64,000 nt of DNA from Roseateles_B sp051857535 (GCF_051857535.1 NZ_JBPZGY010000016.1:31700-95699); one strand, 5' to 3'. Counted from the stretch's first letter, positions 18,751-28,248 are shown. The notes: generated by a model from the sequence alone, not told the origin. Numbers and translations: made by a program.

Positions 18751-19695
18751 TCAGTGCCCGCCCAGCCACCAGCTCAGCAGGCGTGTCGGGCCGATCAGCA
18801 GCACGGCCAACCCGCCACCAGCCAGGAATGGGCCGAAGGGGACATAGCGGCCTTCGCGCAGGCTGCTGGTGAGCTTCATGGCGATGCCCACGATGGCGCC
18901 GATCACAGAGGCGCCCAGCACGATGGGCAGCACCATCTGCCAGCCCAGCCAGGCCCCCAGGGCCGCCAGCAGCTTGAAGTCGCCGTAGCCCATGCCTTCC
19001 TTGCCAGTCAGCAGCTTGAACAGCCAGTAGACGGACCACAGGCTCAAATAGCCCGCCAGAGCCCCGATCAAGGCCTGGTCCAGGGGCAGGGTCCAGCCCA
19101 GCAGCGCAGCCCAAAGGCCGGCCCACAGCAGCGGTTGGTTGATGCTGTCCGGCAGCAGGGTGGTGTCCCAGTCGATTGCTGCGAGAGCCACCAGGGCCGC
19201 GGCAAAGCCGCACCACAGCAGGGTCTGGAACTGGGGGCCGAAGCGCCAGGCGATGGCAGCGAACAGGGCGCCCGTCAGCGCTTCTATCAGCGGATAGCGA
19301 ACAGAGATGGGGGTCTTGCAGGACGCGCAGCGGCCACGCAGGCGCAACCAGCCCAGCAAGGGGAGGTTCTCGTGCCAGGCCAGCTGATGGGCGCATTTCG
19401 GGCAGCGCGAGCGTGGCGTGACCAGGCTGAATGCGGGCTGCTTGTCCAGCAACTCACCCAGCTTCTGGATCTGGTCGGCCAGCGGGGCGGCTTTGGTGGG
19501 GGGCAGACCGGTGCTGCGCTCCAGCACGCCGGCATCACCCAGGTGGGCAGCGGCGTCCTGCGTCCATTCCCTTTCCATCATGCGCGGCAGGCGCAGCACG
19601 ACCACATTCAGGAAACTGCCAATGCACAGTCCCAGCAGGCCCAGAGCCCAAGGACTCAGCAGGTACTGCCATTCGGGAGCGATCATTCCGGGCAT
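18751..19695 (-). CDS. pilD: Type IV prepilin peptidase/N-methyltransferase PilD
   Basis: A 314-residue membrane aspartyl protease that cleaves prepilins after Gly and methylates the new N terminus. It shows the N-terminal GSFLNVVVLRLP motif, a zinc-type pair CPKC...CASC, and the two catalytic aspartates (IDWDTTLLPD and MGYGDFKLLAALGAW). Several membrane helices follow. It starts 3 bases after the pilC stop. It should process PilV, PilW and PilX encoded at the left edge. Confidence 0.95.
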   Translation of the reverse strand: MPGMIAPEWQYLLSPWALGLLGLCIGSFLNVVVLRLPRMMEREWTQDAAAHLGDAGVLERSTGLPPTKAAPLADQIQKLGELLDKQPAFSLVTPRSRCPKCAHQLAWHENLPLLGWLRLRGRCASCKTPISVRYPLIEALTGALFAAIAWRFGPQFQTLLWCGFAAALVALAAIDWDTTLLPDSINQPLLWAGLWAALLGWTLPLDQALIGALAGYLSLWSVYWLFKLLTGKEGMGYGDFKLLAALGAWLGWQMVLPIVLGASVIGAIVGIAMKLTSSLREGRYVPFGPFLAGGGLAVLLIGPTRLLSWWLGGH

Positions 19696-19698
19696 GCG

Positions 19699-20922
19699 TC
19701 AGACCACCTGGCCAAGCTTGAAGATCGGCAGGTACATGGCCACCACGATGCCGCCGATCAGCGTGCCCAGGATGACGATGACGAAGGGTTCCATCAGGCT
19801 GGACAGCGACTTCACGGCATCATCCACTTCCTCTTCGTAGAACTCGGCCGCCTTGGCCAGCATGTGGTCCAGGGAGCCGGATTCCTCGCCGATGCCGGCC
19901 ATCTGCAGCACCATCACCGGGAAGATGCCGGTGGACTGCATGGAGGTAGTGAGTGCGGAACCCGTGGAGACGTCGCGCTGGATTTTCTCGGTGGCCTCCG
20001 AAAAGACGATGTTGCCAGAGGCCCCGCCCACGGAATCTAGGGCCTCGACCAGGGGCACGCCTGCAGCGAACATGGTGGCCAGCGTGCGCGTCCAGCGTGC
20101 CATGGCGGACTTGTACATGAGGTCGCCGAACACGGGGATCTTGAGGAGCAGCCGGTCCATCGTCTTCTGCATCTTCTCTGAGCGCTTCCAGCTCTGGAAG
20201 AAGAAATAGATGCCGCCGCCGATGCTGCCGAAGATCAGCCACCAATAGCTCACGAAGATCTCGGAGAGGGTGATCACGAACATCGTTGGCGCCGGCAGTT
20301 GTGCGCCGAAGGAGGAGAACACATCCTTGAAGGCGGGCACCACGAAGATCATGATGACGGCCAGCACGATGAAGGCCACGACCAGCACGGCGATCGGGTA
20401 GGTCAGTGCCGATTTGATCTTCTGCTTGATGGCCACCGTCTTTTCCTGGTAGATGGCCAGTCGATCCAGCAGTTGTTCAAGGATACCGCCCGCTTCGCCC
20501 GCCTCGACCAGATTGCAATAGAGAGCGTCGAAGTACAGCGGATGCTTGCGGAAGGCCGCGGACAGGCTGGTGCCGGTCTCGACGTCCTGGCGGATGTCAT
20601 TGAGCAGCTTGGTCAACCGTGGATTGGTGGCTCCGCGGCCGACGATGTCGAAGGACTGCAGCAAGGGCACGCCGGCGCGCATCATGGTGGCGAGCTGGCG
20701 GGTGAAGACAGCAATGTCCTTCTGCTTGATGGCCTTGCCACCGCTGGAGCGGCGCTTCTTGACCTTGCTGACCAGGATGCCTTGGCGGCGCAGCGACGCG
20801 CTCACCATGGCTTCGCCGCCGGCGCGCATCTCGCCCCGCACGACCTTGCCATTGCGGTCCTTGCCTTCCCACTCGAAGACCTGCTCGTTCACACCCTTGG
20901 TGGTGGTCGCGCTTGTCGCCAT
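19699..20922 (-). CDS. pilC: Type IV pilus inner-membrane platform protein PilC
   Basis: A type II secretion F-family protein of about 407 residues with two repeated cytoplasmic helical domains (FTRQLATMMRAGVPLLQSFD and WTRTLATMFAAGVPLVEALD) and three membrane segments. PilC is the platform on which PilB acts. A GGGAG site sits 5 bases before ATG 20922; a GTG at 20928 is also possible. It belongs to the pilB-pilC-pilD operon. Confidence 0.95.
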   Translation of the reverse strand: MATSATTTKGVNEQVFEWEGKDRNGKVVRGEMRAGGEAMVSASLRRQGILVSKVKKRRSSGGKAIKQKDIAVFTRQLATMMRAGVPLLQSFDIVGRGATNPRLTKLLNDIRQDVETGTSLSAAFRKHPLYFDALYCNLVEAGEAGGILEQLLDRLAIYQEKTVAIKQKIKSALTYPIAVLVVAFIVLAVIMIFVVPAFKDVFSSFGAQLPAPTMFVITLSEIFVSYWWLIFGSIGGGIYFFFQSWKRSEKMQKTMDRLLLKIPVFGDLMYKSAMARWTRTLATMFAAGVPLVEALDSVGGASGNIVFSEATEKIQRDVSTGSALTTSMQSTGIFPVMVLQMAGIGEESGSLDHMLAKAAEFYEEEVDDAVKSLSSLMEPFVIVILGTLIGGIVVAMYLPIFKLGQVV

Positions 20923-21005
20923 ATTCACTCCCGGGCATCAGAGGCCCTGTTGTCGTTGCCGCCGCTGCAGGCAGCGGTACTGCTGTCGGGTCAGTGGCCT
21001 GAAGC

Positions 21006-22730
21006 CTATTCGTTGGTTGCTGCCAGGACTTCCTCCAGCGTGGTGACGCCGGCGCGGACCTTCACCAGGCCGGACTGGCGCAAATCGCGCACGCCTTCCT
21101 TGCGGGCCTGGTCGGCGATGTCTATGGCCGTGCCCTGGCTGAGGATGATGCGCTGGATGGCCTCGGTGATGGGCATGACCTGGTACAGGCCGACCCGGCC
21201 TTTGTAGCCGTTGTTGCACATGGAGCAGCCCACGGCGCGGTAGGGGCGCCAGGAGCCGTCCAGGTCGTTGTCGGTGAAGCCGGCGCGCAGCAGGGCTTCG
21301 CGCGGGTATTCTGCAGGGGCCTTGCAGTTCTCGCACAGACGCCGTGCCAGACGCTGGGCCGTGATCAGTAGCACGCTGGATGCGATGTTGAACGGCGCGA
21401 CACCCATGTTCATCAGGCGGGTCAGCGTGGTCGGCGCGTCATTGGTGTGCAGGGTGGACATCACCATGTGACCCGTCTGCGCGGCCTTGATGGCGATGTC
21501 GGCCGTTTCCAGGTCACGGATTTCGCCCACCATGATCACGTCGGGATCCTGGCGCAGGAAGGACTTCAGGGCCGCGGAGAAGGTCAGGCCCGCCTTGTCA
21601 TTGACATTGACCTGGTTGATGCCTGGCAGGTTGATTTCCGCAGGGTCCTCCACGGTGGAGATATTGACGCCCGGCTGATTCAGGATGTTGAGGCAGGTAT
21701 ACAGCGACACCGTCTTGCCAGAGCCCGTGGGCCCGGTGACCAGAATCATGCCGTAGGGCCGCTGGATGCAGGCCATCAGCCGATCCTTCTCCGCCTTTTC
21801 ATAGCCCAGGGCGTCGATACCCAGCTTGGCCGAGGAGGGATCCAGAATACGGATCACGATCTTCTCGCCGAACAGGGTCGGCAGGGTCGAAACGCGGAAA
21901 TCGATGGACTTGGAGCCGAACTTCAGCTTCATCCGTCCGTCCTGGGGCACGCGCCGCTCGGCGATGTCCAGGCGCGAGATGACCTTGATGCGGGAGGACA
22001 GCTTGTCCTTGATGGCCACTGGCGGCTGAGTGATCTCGCGCAGCTCGCCATCAACGCGGAAGCGGACCCGGTAGTTGTATTCGTAGGGCTCGAAGTGAAG
22101 GTCGGACGCACGCATGTTGATGGCGTCCACCAGCATCTTCTGCAGAAAACGCACCACCGGGGCGTCTTCCACGTCCGCCATTTCCGGCGTTTCTTCCTGC
22201 GGGGAGGCGTCCTCCTCGGCGATGTCGAAATCGAAGTCGCCACCGGCGATGGACTCCAGGGCCTCTGTCGCGTTCGTGGTCGTGCCCTGCAGCAGCTTCT
22301 GCAGTTTGTCGTGCTCGACGATTACCCACTCTGGCGACAGCTGGGTGGCGAACTTGATGCGCTCGACGACCTCCGGTTCCGTCGGGTCTGCCCCGCCGAT
22401 GAAGAGGCGGTTGCCGCGGCGCCCCAGCGCAATCACCTGGTACTGCTGTGCGAGCTTGCTGTCGATGATGTTGTGAGGAAGCCGCTGCGCATCCAACGCG
22501 TTGAGGTCCAGCAGAGGGACCGCCAGCGCACTGGAGAGTGTGTGGGCAAGATCACCGGGCGAGATCAGGTTCGCGCCAATGAGTGCATTGACAAAGCTGA
22601 TCTTCTTTTCGCGCGCCTGGCGCACGAGGTCCTCGGCCTGCTTGGCGGGCAGCTTACCGGCATGCACGAGCACGCGCGCAACCCCGGACAGCATGGATGA
22701 TGGATCGACCAGCGTTGAATCGGCTTGCAT
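21006..22730 (-). CDS. pilB: Type IV pilus extension ATPase PilB
   Basis: A GspE/PilB-family hexameric ATPase of about 574 residues that powers pilus extension. It has the GspE N-terminal domain, Walker A (GPTGSGKTVSLYTCL), an Asp box, Walker B (DPDVIMVGEIRDLETA) and the tetracysteine zinc motif (CENC...CSMC). ATG 22730 begins MQADSTLVDPS; a start at 22751 is possible but less likely. The leader contains a perfect 12-bp hairpin 46-73 bases upstream. Confidence 0.95.
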   Translation of the reverse strand: MQADSTLVDPSSMLSGVARVLVHAGKLPAKQAEDLVRQAREKKISFVNALIGANLISPGDLAHTLSSALAVPLLDLNALDAQRLPHNIIDSKLAQQYQVIALGRRGNRLFIGGADPTEPEVVERIKFATQLSPEWVIVEHDKLQKLLQGTTTNATEALESIAGGDFDFDIAEEDASPQEETPEMADVEDAPVVRFLQKMLVDAINMRASDLHFEPYEYNYRVRFRVDGELREITQPPVAIKDKLSSRIKVISRLDIAERRVPQDGRMKLKFGSKSIDFRVSTLPTLFGEKIVIRILDPSSAKLGIDALGYEKAEKDRLMACIQRPYGMILVTGPTGSGKTVSLYTCLNILNQPGVNISTVEDPAEINLPGINQVNVNDKAGLTFSAALKSFLRQDPDVIMVGEIRDLETADIAIKAAQTGHMVMSTLHTNDAPTTLTRLMNMGVAPFNIASSVLLITAQRLARRLCENCKAPAEYPREALLRAGFTDNDLDGSWRPYRAVGCSMCNNGYKGRVGLYQVMPITEAIQRIILSQGTAIDIADQARKEGVRDLRQSGLVKVRAGVTTLEEVLAATNE

Positions 22731-22775
22731 GACGAGCGGTGAGCTTCCCAACGAATATCAGCGGTGGCCTTGCGA

Positions 22776-22803
22776 GTGCCTGCATGCATGGGCATGCAGG
22801 CAC
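22776..22803. repeat. Perfect 12-bp inverted repeat upstream of pilB
   Basis: GTGCCTGCATGC and GCATGCAGGCAC are exact 12-base arms around ATGG. The repeat lies in the pilB leader. It lacks a following T tract, so it looks more like an operator or an RNA leader hairpin than a terminator. No binding protein can be named from sequence. Confidence 0.6.
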
Positions 22804-22930
22804 AAGGGCTGCCTCTGGCACTGTAAACCGAGCCCGGACCCTCTGCGGCACTGGAAAGCCCGGGAATTCCTTGTAATCACACCACATTGGCTGCAGATTT
22901 GCGACCAGTTGTGTCTCGTGAGTCCAAACG

Positions 22931-22955
22931 AAAACGGCGCCCGAAGGCGCCGTTT
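22931..22955 (-). terminator. Rho-independent terminator of tRNA-Pro
   Basis: Read on the minus strand, ACGGCGCC, loop TTCG and GGCGCCGT are followed by TTTTCGTTT. It lies about 80 bases downstream of the tRNA-Pro gene, which is read on this strand, and before the pilB leader. Confidence 0.7.
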
Positions 22956-23033
22956 GATGTCGTCTGATGCTTGAGCTGACTTTGCTGCATGGAAGAACCT
23001 TGCGGCCCAGCTCAGTGATCAAGTCAAAAAATC

Positions 23034-23110
23034 TGGTCGGGGTGAGAGGATTCGAACCTCCGGCCTCTACGTCCCGAACGTAGCGCTCTACCAGGCTAAG
23101 CTACACCCCG
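23034..23110 (-). tRNA. tRNA-Pro (anticodon CGG)
   Basis: A full cloverleaf is visible on the minus strand: acceptor CGGGGTG/CACCCCG, D stem GCTT/GAGC, anticodon stem CTACG/CGTAG with loop TTCGGGA, and T arm GGAGG-TTCGAAT-CCTCT. The anticodon is CGG and the 3' CCA is encoded. Confidence 0.97.
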
Positions 23111-23268
23111 ATGTGTCTTGTCCCTCGGTGCCCTGGCTGCTCCCAGGCGATCCGCATTCAACAACCACCCACAAGCTCGTTTGCTTTGCCTGCCCTGTTC
23201 AGATGCTGACTGGGGCGTGGCTCAGTTCCGGTTGTGACTCAGTTGCGATTGTGAGATCGTACTGCGAT

Positions 23269-24258
23269 TCAGTTGGATCTGTTCACCGACAGAAACGCGA
23301 ATTCTAGCAGAGCTTCTTGCCACTTGTTAAGAGGTAGCAGCGAAAGTTTTTCACGGGCATGTTCAGCCTCCTGGCGGGCGGCTTCGCGCGTGGCCTCCAG
23401 GGCTCCGGTACTGCGCACAATGTCGATGATGTCTGGCAGGCGCTCGACCTCGCCGTGCTGGATGGCGTGGCGGATCAGCTCGCGTTGATCGGCGCTGCCC
23501 CGCTCCATGGCCACCAGCAGGGGCAGGGTGGGTTTGCCTTCGCGCAGGTCGTCTCCCACGTTCTTTCCCAGCGACTGGGTGTCGCCTTCGTAGTCCAGTA
23601 CATCGTCGATCAATTGGAAGGCGGTGCCCAGCGCGCGACCGTAGGCGGCGCAGGCGTCTTCGAGTTCGGGGCTGGCGTCTGCCAGCACGGCACCCAGGCG
23701 GGCGCTGGCCTCAAACAGCTTTGCTGTCTTGTAGCGGATGACGCGCAGATAGTCCTCGACGGAAATGTCGGGGTCATGCATGTTCATCAACTGCAGGACC
23801 TCGCCCTCGGCAATGATGTTGGTGGCCTCGGCCAGTACGTCCAGTACGCGCATCCGGTTGGTCGACACCATCATCTGGAAGGCGCGCGAATAAAGGAAAT
23901 CGCCCACCAGGACGCTGGCGGCGTTGCCGAACAGGGCGTTGGCGGTCTGCTTGCCGCGGCGCAAGGAGGATTCGTCGACGACGTCATCGTGCAGCAATGT
24001 GGCTGTGTGGATGAATTCCACCACGGCGGCCAGCTCGAAGCGCTCCGGCCCTTCGAAGCCCAGGGCGTTCGCGAACAGCAGGACGAGCTTGGGGCGCATG
24101 CGCTTGCCGCCAGCGTGGACGATATAGCCGGCGATCTGATTGACGAGGGCGACATCGGAGGTCAGGCGTCGGGCGATGACGGCATCCACCTCGCGCATGT
24201 CCGCGTCCAGCGCGGCAAGAACCTCTCGAAGGGGGGACGAGGCAGACAGGGCGTGCAC
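23269..24258 (-). CDS. ispB: Octaprenyl diphosphate synthase (polyprenyl synthetase)
   Basis: A trans-polyprenyl synthase of about 329 residues that makes the ubiquinone side chain. The first Asp-rich motif is DDVVDESSLRRG and the second is DDVLDYEGD. The frame is open to 24357, but a TATAAT box (24293-24288, minus strand) lies inside that extension and the extra residues look non-coding. A GTG at 24258 (VHALSASSPLREV) is therefore the preferred, still uncertain, start. It is divergent from rplU-rpmA-obgE, the classic arrangement. Confidence 0.9.
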   Translation of the reverse strand: MHALSASSPLREVLAALDADMREVDAVIARRLTSDVALVNQIAGYIVHAGGKRMRPKLVLLFANALGFEGPERFELAAVVEFIHTATLLHDDVVDESSLRRGKQTANALFGNAASVLVGDFLYSRAFQMMVSTNRMRVLDVLAEATNIIAEGEVLQLMNMHDPDISVEDYLRVIRYKTAKLFEASARLGAVLADASPELEDACAAYGRALGTAFQLIDDVLDYEGDTQSLGKNVGDDLREGKPTLPLLVAMERGSADQRELIRHAIQHGEVERLPDIIDIVRSTGALEATREAARQEAEHAREKLSLLPLNKWQEALLEFAFLSVNRSN

Positions 24259-24373
24259 TCTGGGCTCACTATTGGGCGAAGCTGGGATTATAGGAAGCGC
24301 AGCCGGGGGTGTCGGCCTTGTGGGGAGGCGGGCTCGCGGGCGTCGGTGGCTTCCCACGGCGATGCGGGGGCGC

Positions 24374-24403
24374 TTGAATCCGGGTAAGCGATCATGTTAT
24401 AGT
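24374..24403 (+). promoter_or_regulatory. Promoter for rplU-rpmA
   Basis: TTGAAT (24374-24379) and TATAGT (24398-24403) are separated by 18 bases, a good sigma70-type pair about 180 bases before rplU. The long leader fits ribosomal protein operons. Not tested beyond the match. Confidence 0.6.
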
Positions 24404-24585
24404 CGCCGGCTCTGCGCGCATTGCGTGCGGAGGCTTAGGCCTGCAGCCTTGTGCGGCGGTCTTGTTCGGTAGTCTGGCGTGGCTTCGTTCTAATGCCAGA
24501 GTGCTGCCGGAGTGCTTCGCTGTGGCGGAGCCTCGATACAGGATGCGCGATGCAAGCGGCAGGTAGTTTCATTGAAAGGGCTGAT

Positions 24586-24897
24586 ATGTACGCGGTCATA
24601 AAAACCGGTGGCAAGCAATACAAGGTTGCTGCTGGCGAAAAGATCAAGGTAGAACAGATTGCTGCGGAAGTTGGCCAAGAGATCGTGATCGATCAAGTTC
24701 TCGCCGTGGGTAACGGCGCCGAACTGAAGATCGGCACTCCCTTGGTTGCTGGCGCGAGCGTCAAGGCCACTGTGGTGGCTCAGGGCAAGCACGACAAGGT
24801 GCGCATCTTCAAGCTGCGTCGTCGCAAGCACTACAAGAAGAGCCAAGGCCATCGCCAGACCTACACCGAGCTGGAAATCAGCGCGGTCAACGGCTGA
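24586..24897 (+). CDS. rplU: 50S ribosomal protein L21
   Basis: A 103-residue L21 protein (MYAVIKTGGKQYKVAAGEKI, later KLRRRKHYKKSQGHRQ). It binds 23S rRNA in the large subunit. A GAAAGGG site precedes ATG 24586. The upstream extension of the frame lies in the untranslated leader. It is followed 33 bases later by rpmA. Confidence 0.97.
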   Translation: MYAVIKTGGKQYKVAAGEKIKVEQIAAEVGQEIVIDQVLAVGNGAELKIGTPLVAGASVKATVVAQGKHDKVRIFKLRRRKHYKKSQGHRQTYTELEISAVNG

Positions 24898-24930
24898 TCC
24901 TCGCTCTCGCAACAGTTCAAGGAGTAATCC

Positions 24931-25188
24931 ATGGCACAGAAAAAGGGCGGCGGCTCGACTCGTAACGGCCGCGATTCCAAACCGAAGATGCTGGGCGTGA
25001 AGGTGTACGGCGGCCAGGCCATCTCGGCTGGTTCCATCATCGTGCGTCAGCGCGGTACCAAGTTCCACGCTGGCTCCAACGTCGGCATGGGCAAGGACCA
25101 CACGCTGTTCGCGCTGATCGACGGCACCGTGTCCTTCACCACCAAGGGCGAGAACAACCGCTCGACCGTGGTCGTGACGCCGGTCTGA
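24931..25188 (+). CDS. rpmA: 50S ribosomal protein L27
   Basis: An 85-residue L27 protein with the usual start MAQKKGGGSTRNGRDS and YGGQAISAGSIIVRQRG. Its N-terminal tail reaches the peptidyl transferase centre. An AAGGAG site precedes the ATG. A terminator follows at 25247. Confidence 0.97.
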   Translation: MAQKKGGGSTRNGRDSKPKMLGVKVYGGQAISAGSIIVRQRGTKFHAGSNVGMGKDHTLFALIDGTVSFTTKGENNRSTVVVTPV

Positions 25189-25246
25189 GTCTTCTGACCT
25201 GACCGAAGCGGTGCGGTGGCAGCAGCCGGCCACACCGTTCAGACTG

Positions 25247-25276
25247 AGCCCCGGCATGCCCGGGGCTTTGTTTTTT
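25247..25276 (+). terminator. Rho-independent terminator after rpmA
   Basis: GCCCCGG and CCGGGGC pair around CATGC and are followed by TTTGTTTTTT. It separates rplU-rpmA from obgE and may be partly read through. Confidence 0.8.
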
Positions 25277-25352
25277 CGGCTGCAACCCAGGTGAGGCCCC
25301 AGTTGTGGGCCTGCCTTACCATGGCTCCTTCCACGAGCCCGAGAAGCAAGAC

Positions 25353-26435
25353 ATGAAGTTCGTAGACGAAGCCACCATCGATGTTGTGGCCGGCAATGGT
25401 GGTGCCGGCTGTGCCAGCTTTCGCCGCGAAAAATTCATTCCCTTCGGCGGCCCGGATGGCGGCGATGGCGGTCGTGGCGGCAGTGTGTTTGCTGTCGGTG
25501 ACCTCAACCTGAATACCCTGATCGACTACCGCTACGCGCGCCGCCACGAGGCCCGCAATGGCGAGGCCGGACGCGGCTCAGACCAATACGGTGCGGCCGC
25601 GGACGACATCGTGCTGCGCATGCCGGTGGGCACCATCATCACTGACGTAGAAACCGGCGCCGTCATCGCCGAGCTCCTGGAGCCGGGCGAGAAGATCATG
25701 ATCGCCAAGGGGGGCGACGGCGGATTCGGCAATCTTCACTTCAAGAGCAGTACCAACCGCGCTCCGCGCCAGAAGACGCCCGGATGGCCTGGCGAGGCCA
25801 AGAAGCTGAAGCTGGAGTTGCGCGTGCTGGCCGATGTCGGCCTGCTGGGGCAGCCCAATGCGGGCAAGTCCACGCTGATCACGGCGGTCTCGAATGCCCG
25901 TCCCAAGATCGCTGACTACCCCTTCACGACGTTGCACCCTAACCTTGGCGTAGTGCGCGTCGCGCCTGAGAAGAGCTTTGTGGTGGCCGACATTCCCGGC
26001 CTGATCGAGGGTGCTGCCGAAGGCGCCGGACTGGGTCATCAGTTCCTGCGGCATCTGCAGCGCACCCGCCTGCTGCTGCATGTGGTGGACCTTGCCCCTT
26101 TCGATCCCGAGGTCGATCCCGTGGCCGAGGCCAAGGCCATCGTGGCCGAGCTGAAGAAGTACGACGCTGCGCTGTACGAGAAGCCGCGCTGGCTGGTGCT
26201 CAACAAGCTGGACATGGTCCCGGAGGAAGAGCGCTCCAAGCGGGTCAAGGACTTCGTCAAGCGCTACAAGTGGAAGGGGCCGGTCTTTGAGATCTCCGCC
26301 CTGACGCGCGAGGGCTGCCAGCCGCTGATCCATGCTATCTACGATCATGTGGCTGCCGAGCAGAAGCACCATGTGGAGCCGGATGTGCGCTTCACGTCGT
26401 CGGAGGGTGAGGGCGGCGAGGCGAGTACCTCATGA
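25353..26435 (+). CDS. obgE: GTPase Obg (CgtA)
   Basis: A 360-residue Obg GTPase: the glycine-rich Obg fold (MKFVDEATIDVVAGNGGAG, GGDGGRGGS), then a G domain with GQPNAGKST, DIPGLIEGA and NKLD. It acts in 50S ribosome assembly and stress control. ATG 25353 fits the conserved start; upstream codons lie in the leader. It overlaps proB by ATGA. Confidence 0.96.
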   Translation: MKFVDEATIDVVAGNGGAGCASFRREKFIPFGGPDGGDGGRGGSVFAVGDLNLNTLIDYRYARRHEARNGEAGRGSDQYGAAADDIVLRMPVGTIITDVETGAVIAELLEPGEKIMIAKGGDGGFGNLHFKSSTNRAPRQKTPGWPGEAKKLKLELRVLADVGLLGQPNAGKSTLITAVSNARPKIADYPFTTLHPNLGVVRVAPEKSFVVADIPGLIEGAAEGAGLGHQFLRHLQRTRLLLHVVDLAPFDPEVDPVAEAKAIVAELKKYDAALYEKPRWLVLNKLDMVPEEERSKRVKDFVKRYKWKGPVFEISALTREGCQPLIHAIYDHVAAEQKHHVEPDVRFTSSEGEGGEASTS

Positions 26436-27550
26436 GTGGCGTGCTGCGAGACGCGCGACGCATTGTCGTCAAGGTGGGCTCCAGCCTGGTGACCAACGAA
26501 GGCCGGGGTGTGGACGCCGAGGCCATTGGCAACTGGTGCCGCCAGTTGGCCGCGCTGACCCAGCAGGGACGCGAGGTGGTGATGGTGTCCAGCGGCGCTA
26601 TCGCCGAAGGCATGAAGCGCCTGGGCTGGTCCTCTCGACCCAAGGAGGTTCATGAGCTGCAGGCGGCCGCTGCGGTGGGGCAGATGGGCCTGGCCCAGAT
26701 GTATGAAAGCAAGCTGCGCGAGCAGGGGCTGGGCAGCGCACAGGTGCTGCTGACGCACGCTGACCTGGCCGACCGCGAGCGCTATCTGAATGCGCGCTCC
26801 ACGCTGCTCACGCTGCTGCAGCACCGCGTGCTGCCCGTGATCAACGAGAACGACACCGTCGTCAACGACGAAATCAAGTTCGGGGACAACGATACCCTCG
26901 GTGCCCTGGTTGCGAACCTGGTGGAGGCCGATGCCCTGGTCATCCTGACCGACCAGAAAGGCTTGTATTCCGCCGATCCTCGCAAGGATCCGGACGCGCG
27001 CTTCATCGATGAGGCCATCGCCGGCACGCCGGAACTGGAGGCCATGGCTGGCGGCGCGGGTTCCAGCATCGGCCGGGGTGGCATGATCACCAAGATCCTG
27101 GCTGCCAAGCGCGCGGCGGGGAGCGGTGCCAGCACCGTCATCGCCTGGGGCCGCGAGCCGGACGTGCTACTGCGCCTGGCCGCTGGAGAGTCCATCGGAA
27201 CTGCCTTGCTGGCCAGCACGGCCAAGCAGGCGGCACGCAAACAATGGATGCTGGACCATCTGCAGATGCGGGGCGCCGTCGTCGTCGATGCGGGTGCGGC
27301 ACTGAAGCTTCGGGAGGAAGGCAAGAGCCTGCTGCCTATTGGCGTGATCGAGGTGCTGGGCGAGTTCCATCGCGGCGATGTGATCGCGGTGCGTGATCCA
27401 GCAGGAGCCGAGCTGGGGCGAGGCCTGTGCAACTACTCCAGCGCCGAAGCCAGGCTTATTGCCCGCAAGCCCTCCTTCGAAATCGGCGGCGTGCTGGGCT
27501 ATGCAGCCGAGCCGGAGCTGATCCATCGGGACAATCTGGTGCTGCGCTGA
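26432..27550 (+). CDS. proB: Glutamate 5-kinase
   Basis: A 372-residue enzyme catalysing the first step of proline synthesis. It has an amino-acid kinase domain (IVVKVGSSLVTNEGRG, VINENDTV) and a C-terminal PUA domain (GAVVVDAGAALKLREEGKSL). Its start overlaps the obgE stop, as in many betaproteobacteria. A strong hairpin terminator follows. Confidence 0.96.
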   Translation: MSGVLRDARRIVVKVGSSLVTNEGRGVDAEAIGNWCRQLAALTQQGREVVMVSSGAIAEGMKRLGWSSRPKEVHELQAAAAVGQMGLAQMYESKLREQGLGSAQVLLTHADLADRERYLNARSTLLTLLQHRVLPVINENDTVVNDEIKFGDNDTLGALVANLVEADALVILTDQKGLYSADPRKDPDARFIDEAIAGTPELEAMAGGAGSSIGRGGMITKILAAKRAAGSGASTVIAWGREPDVLLRLAAGESIGTALLASTAKQAARKQWMLDHLQMRGAVVVDAGAALKLREEGKSLLPIGVIEVLGEFHRGDVIAVRDPAGAELGRGLCNYSSAEARLIARKPSFEIGGVLGYAAEPELIHRDNLVLR

Positions 27551-27590
27551 AATCCCGACGACGCTTCTCCCGCAAGTAGAACCGGCAAGG

Positions 27591-27618
27591 AAAAAAGGCC
27601 CGCTTGGCGGGCCTTTGT
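27591..27618. terminator. Bidirectional terminator between proB and rppH
   Basis: AAGGCCCGC and GCGGGCCTT form perfect arms around TTG, with an A6 run before and TTTGT after. It lies between convergent proB and rppH and can serve both. Confidence 0.85.
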
Positions 27619-27630
27619 CATGGTGTGGCG

Positions 27631-28248
27631 TCAATGCTCGGCAGCGTCCTTGCCCGGGCCTTGCGGAGGCTCTGCGGCACTGTCGTCATTCGCGGAGGGG
27701 CCGCGCACCGGCCCGTGGTCGTGACGGTGCTGCTGGGGGCGCATGCCTGCGCGCAGGTAGCGGTTGTGGTGGCTGGTGCGGGGCAGGAAGCGTGCGAGCT
27801 CGGTGAGTGCCATCTGGTAGACGCCGCGCTTGAACTCGATCACGGCTTCCAGCGGTACCCAGTAGTCGTTCCAGCGCCAGGCGTCGAACTCGGGGTGGTC
27901 GGTGGCGCGCAGGTTCATGTCGCTGTCGCGACCCATCAGCTGCAGCAGAAACCAGATCTGCTTCTGGCCGCGGTAATGGCCACGGGCATCGCGACGTATG
28001 TAGTGCTCGGGCACTTCATAACGCAGCCAGTCACGCGTGCGCGCAATGATGCGCACATGCTCGGACCTCAAGCCCACTTCCTCGTGGAGCTCTCTGAACA
28101 TCGCCTGCTCGGGCGTTTCGCCATGCTTGATGCCTCCTTGCGGGAACTGCCAGGAGTGCGTCCGAATGCGTTTGCCCCAGAACACTTCGTTCCGGTGGTT
28201 GAGCAGGATGATGCCGACGTTGGGCCTGAAGCCTTCACGGTCGAGCAT
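27631..28248 (-). CDS. rppH: RNA pyrophosphohydrolase RppH
   Basis: A 205-residue Nudix hydrolase that removes pyrophosphate from the 5' end of mRNA and so starts decay. The start MLDREGFRPNVGIILLN and the Nudix box (GGIKHGETPEQAMFRELHEE) are clear. A variable His/Pro/Gly-rich tail follows the domain. ATG 28248 is preferred over the longer frame. It is divergent from proS. Confidence 0.95.
   Translation of the reverse strand: MLDREGFRPNVGIILLNHRNEVFWGKRIRTHSWQFPQGGIKHGETPEQAMFRELHEEVGLRSEHVRIIARTRDWLRYEVPEHYIRRDARGHYRGQKQIWFLLQLMGRDSDMNLRATDHPEFDAWRWNDYWVPLEAVIEFKRGVYQMALTELARFLPRTSHHNRYLRAGMRPQQHRHDHGPVRGPSANDDSAAEPPQGPGKDAAEH

Noticed and set aside
18109..20040. Plus-strand open frame of 643 codons
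   Set aside because: It crosses coaE, pilD and part of pilC, all well supported on the minus strand. The translation is Gln/Ala/Arg-rich noise.
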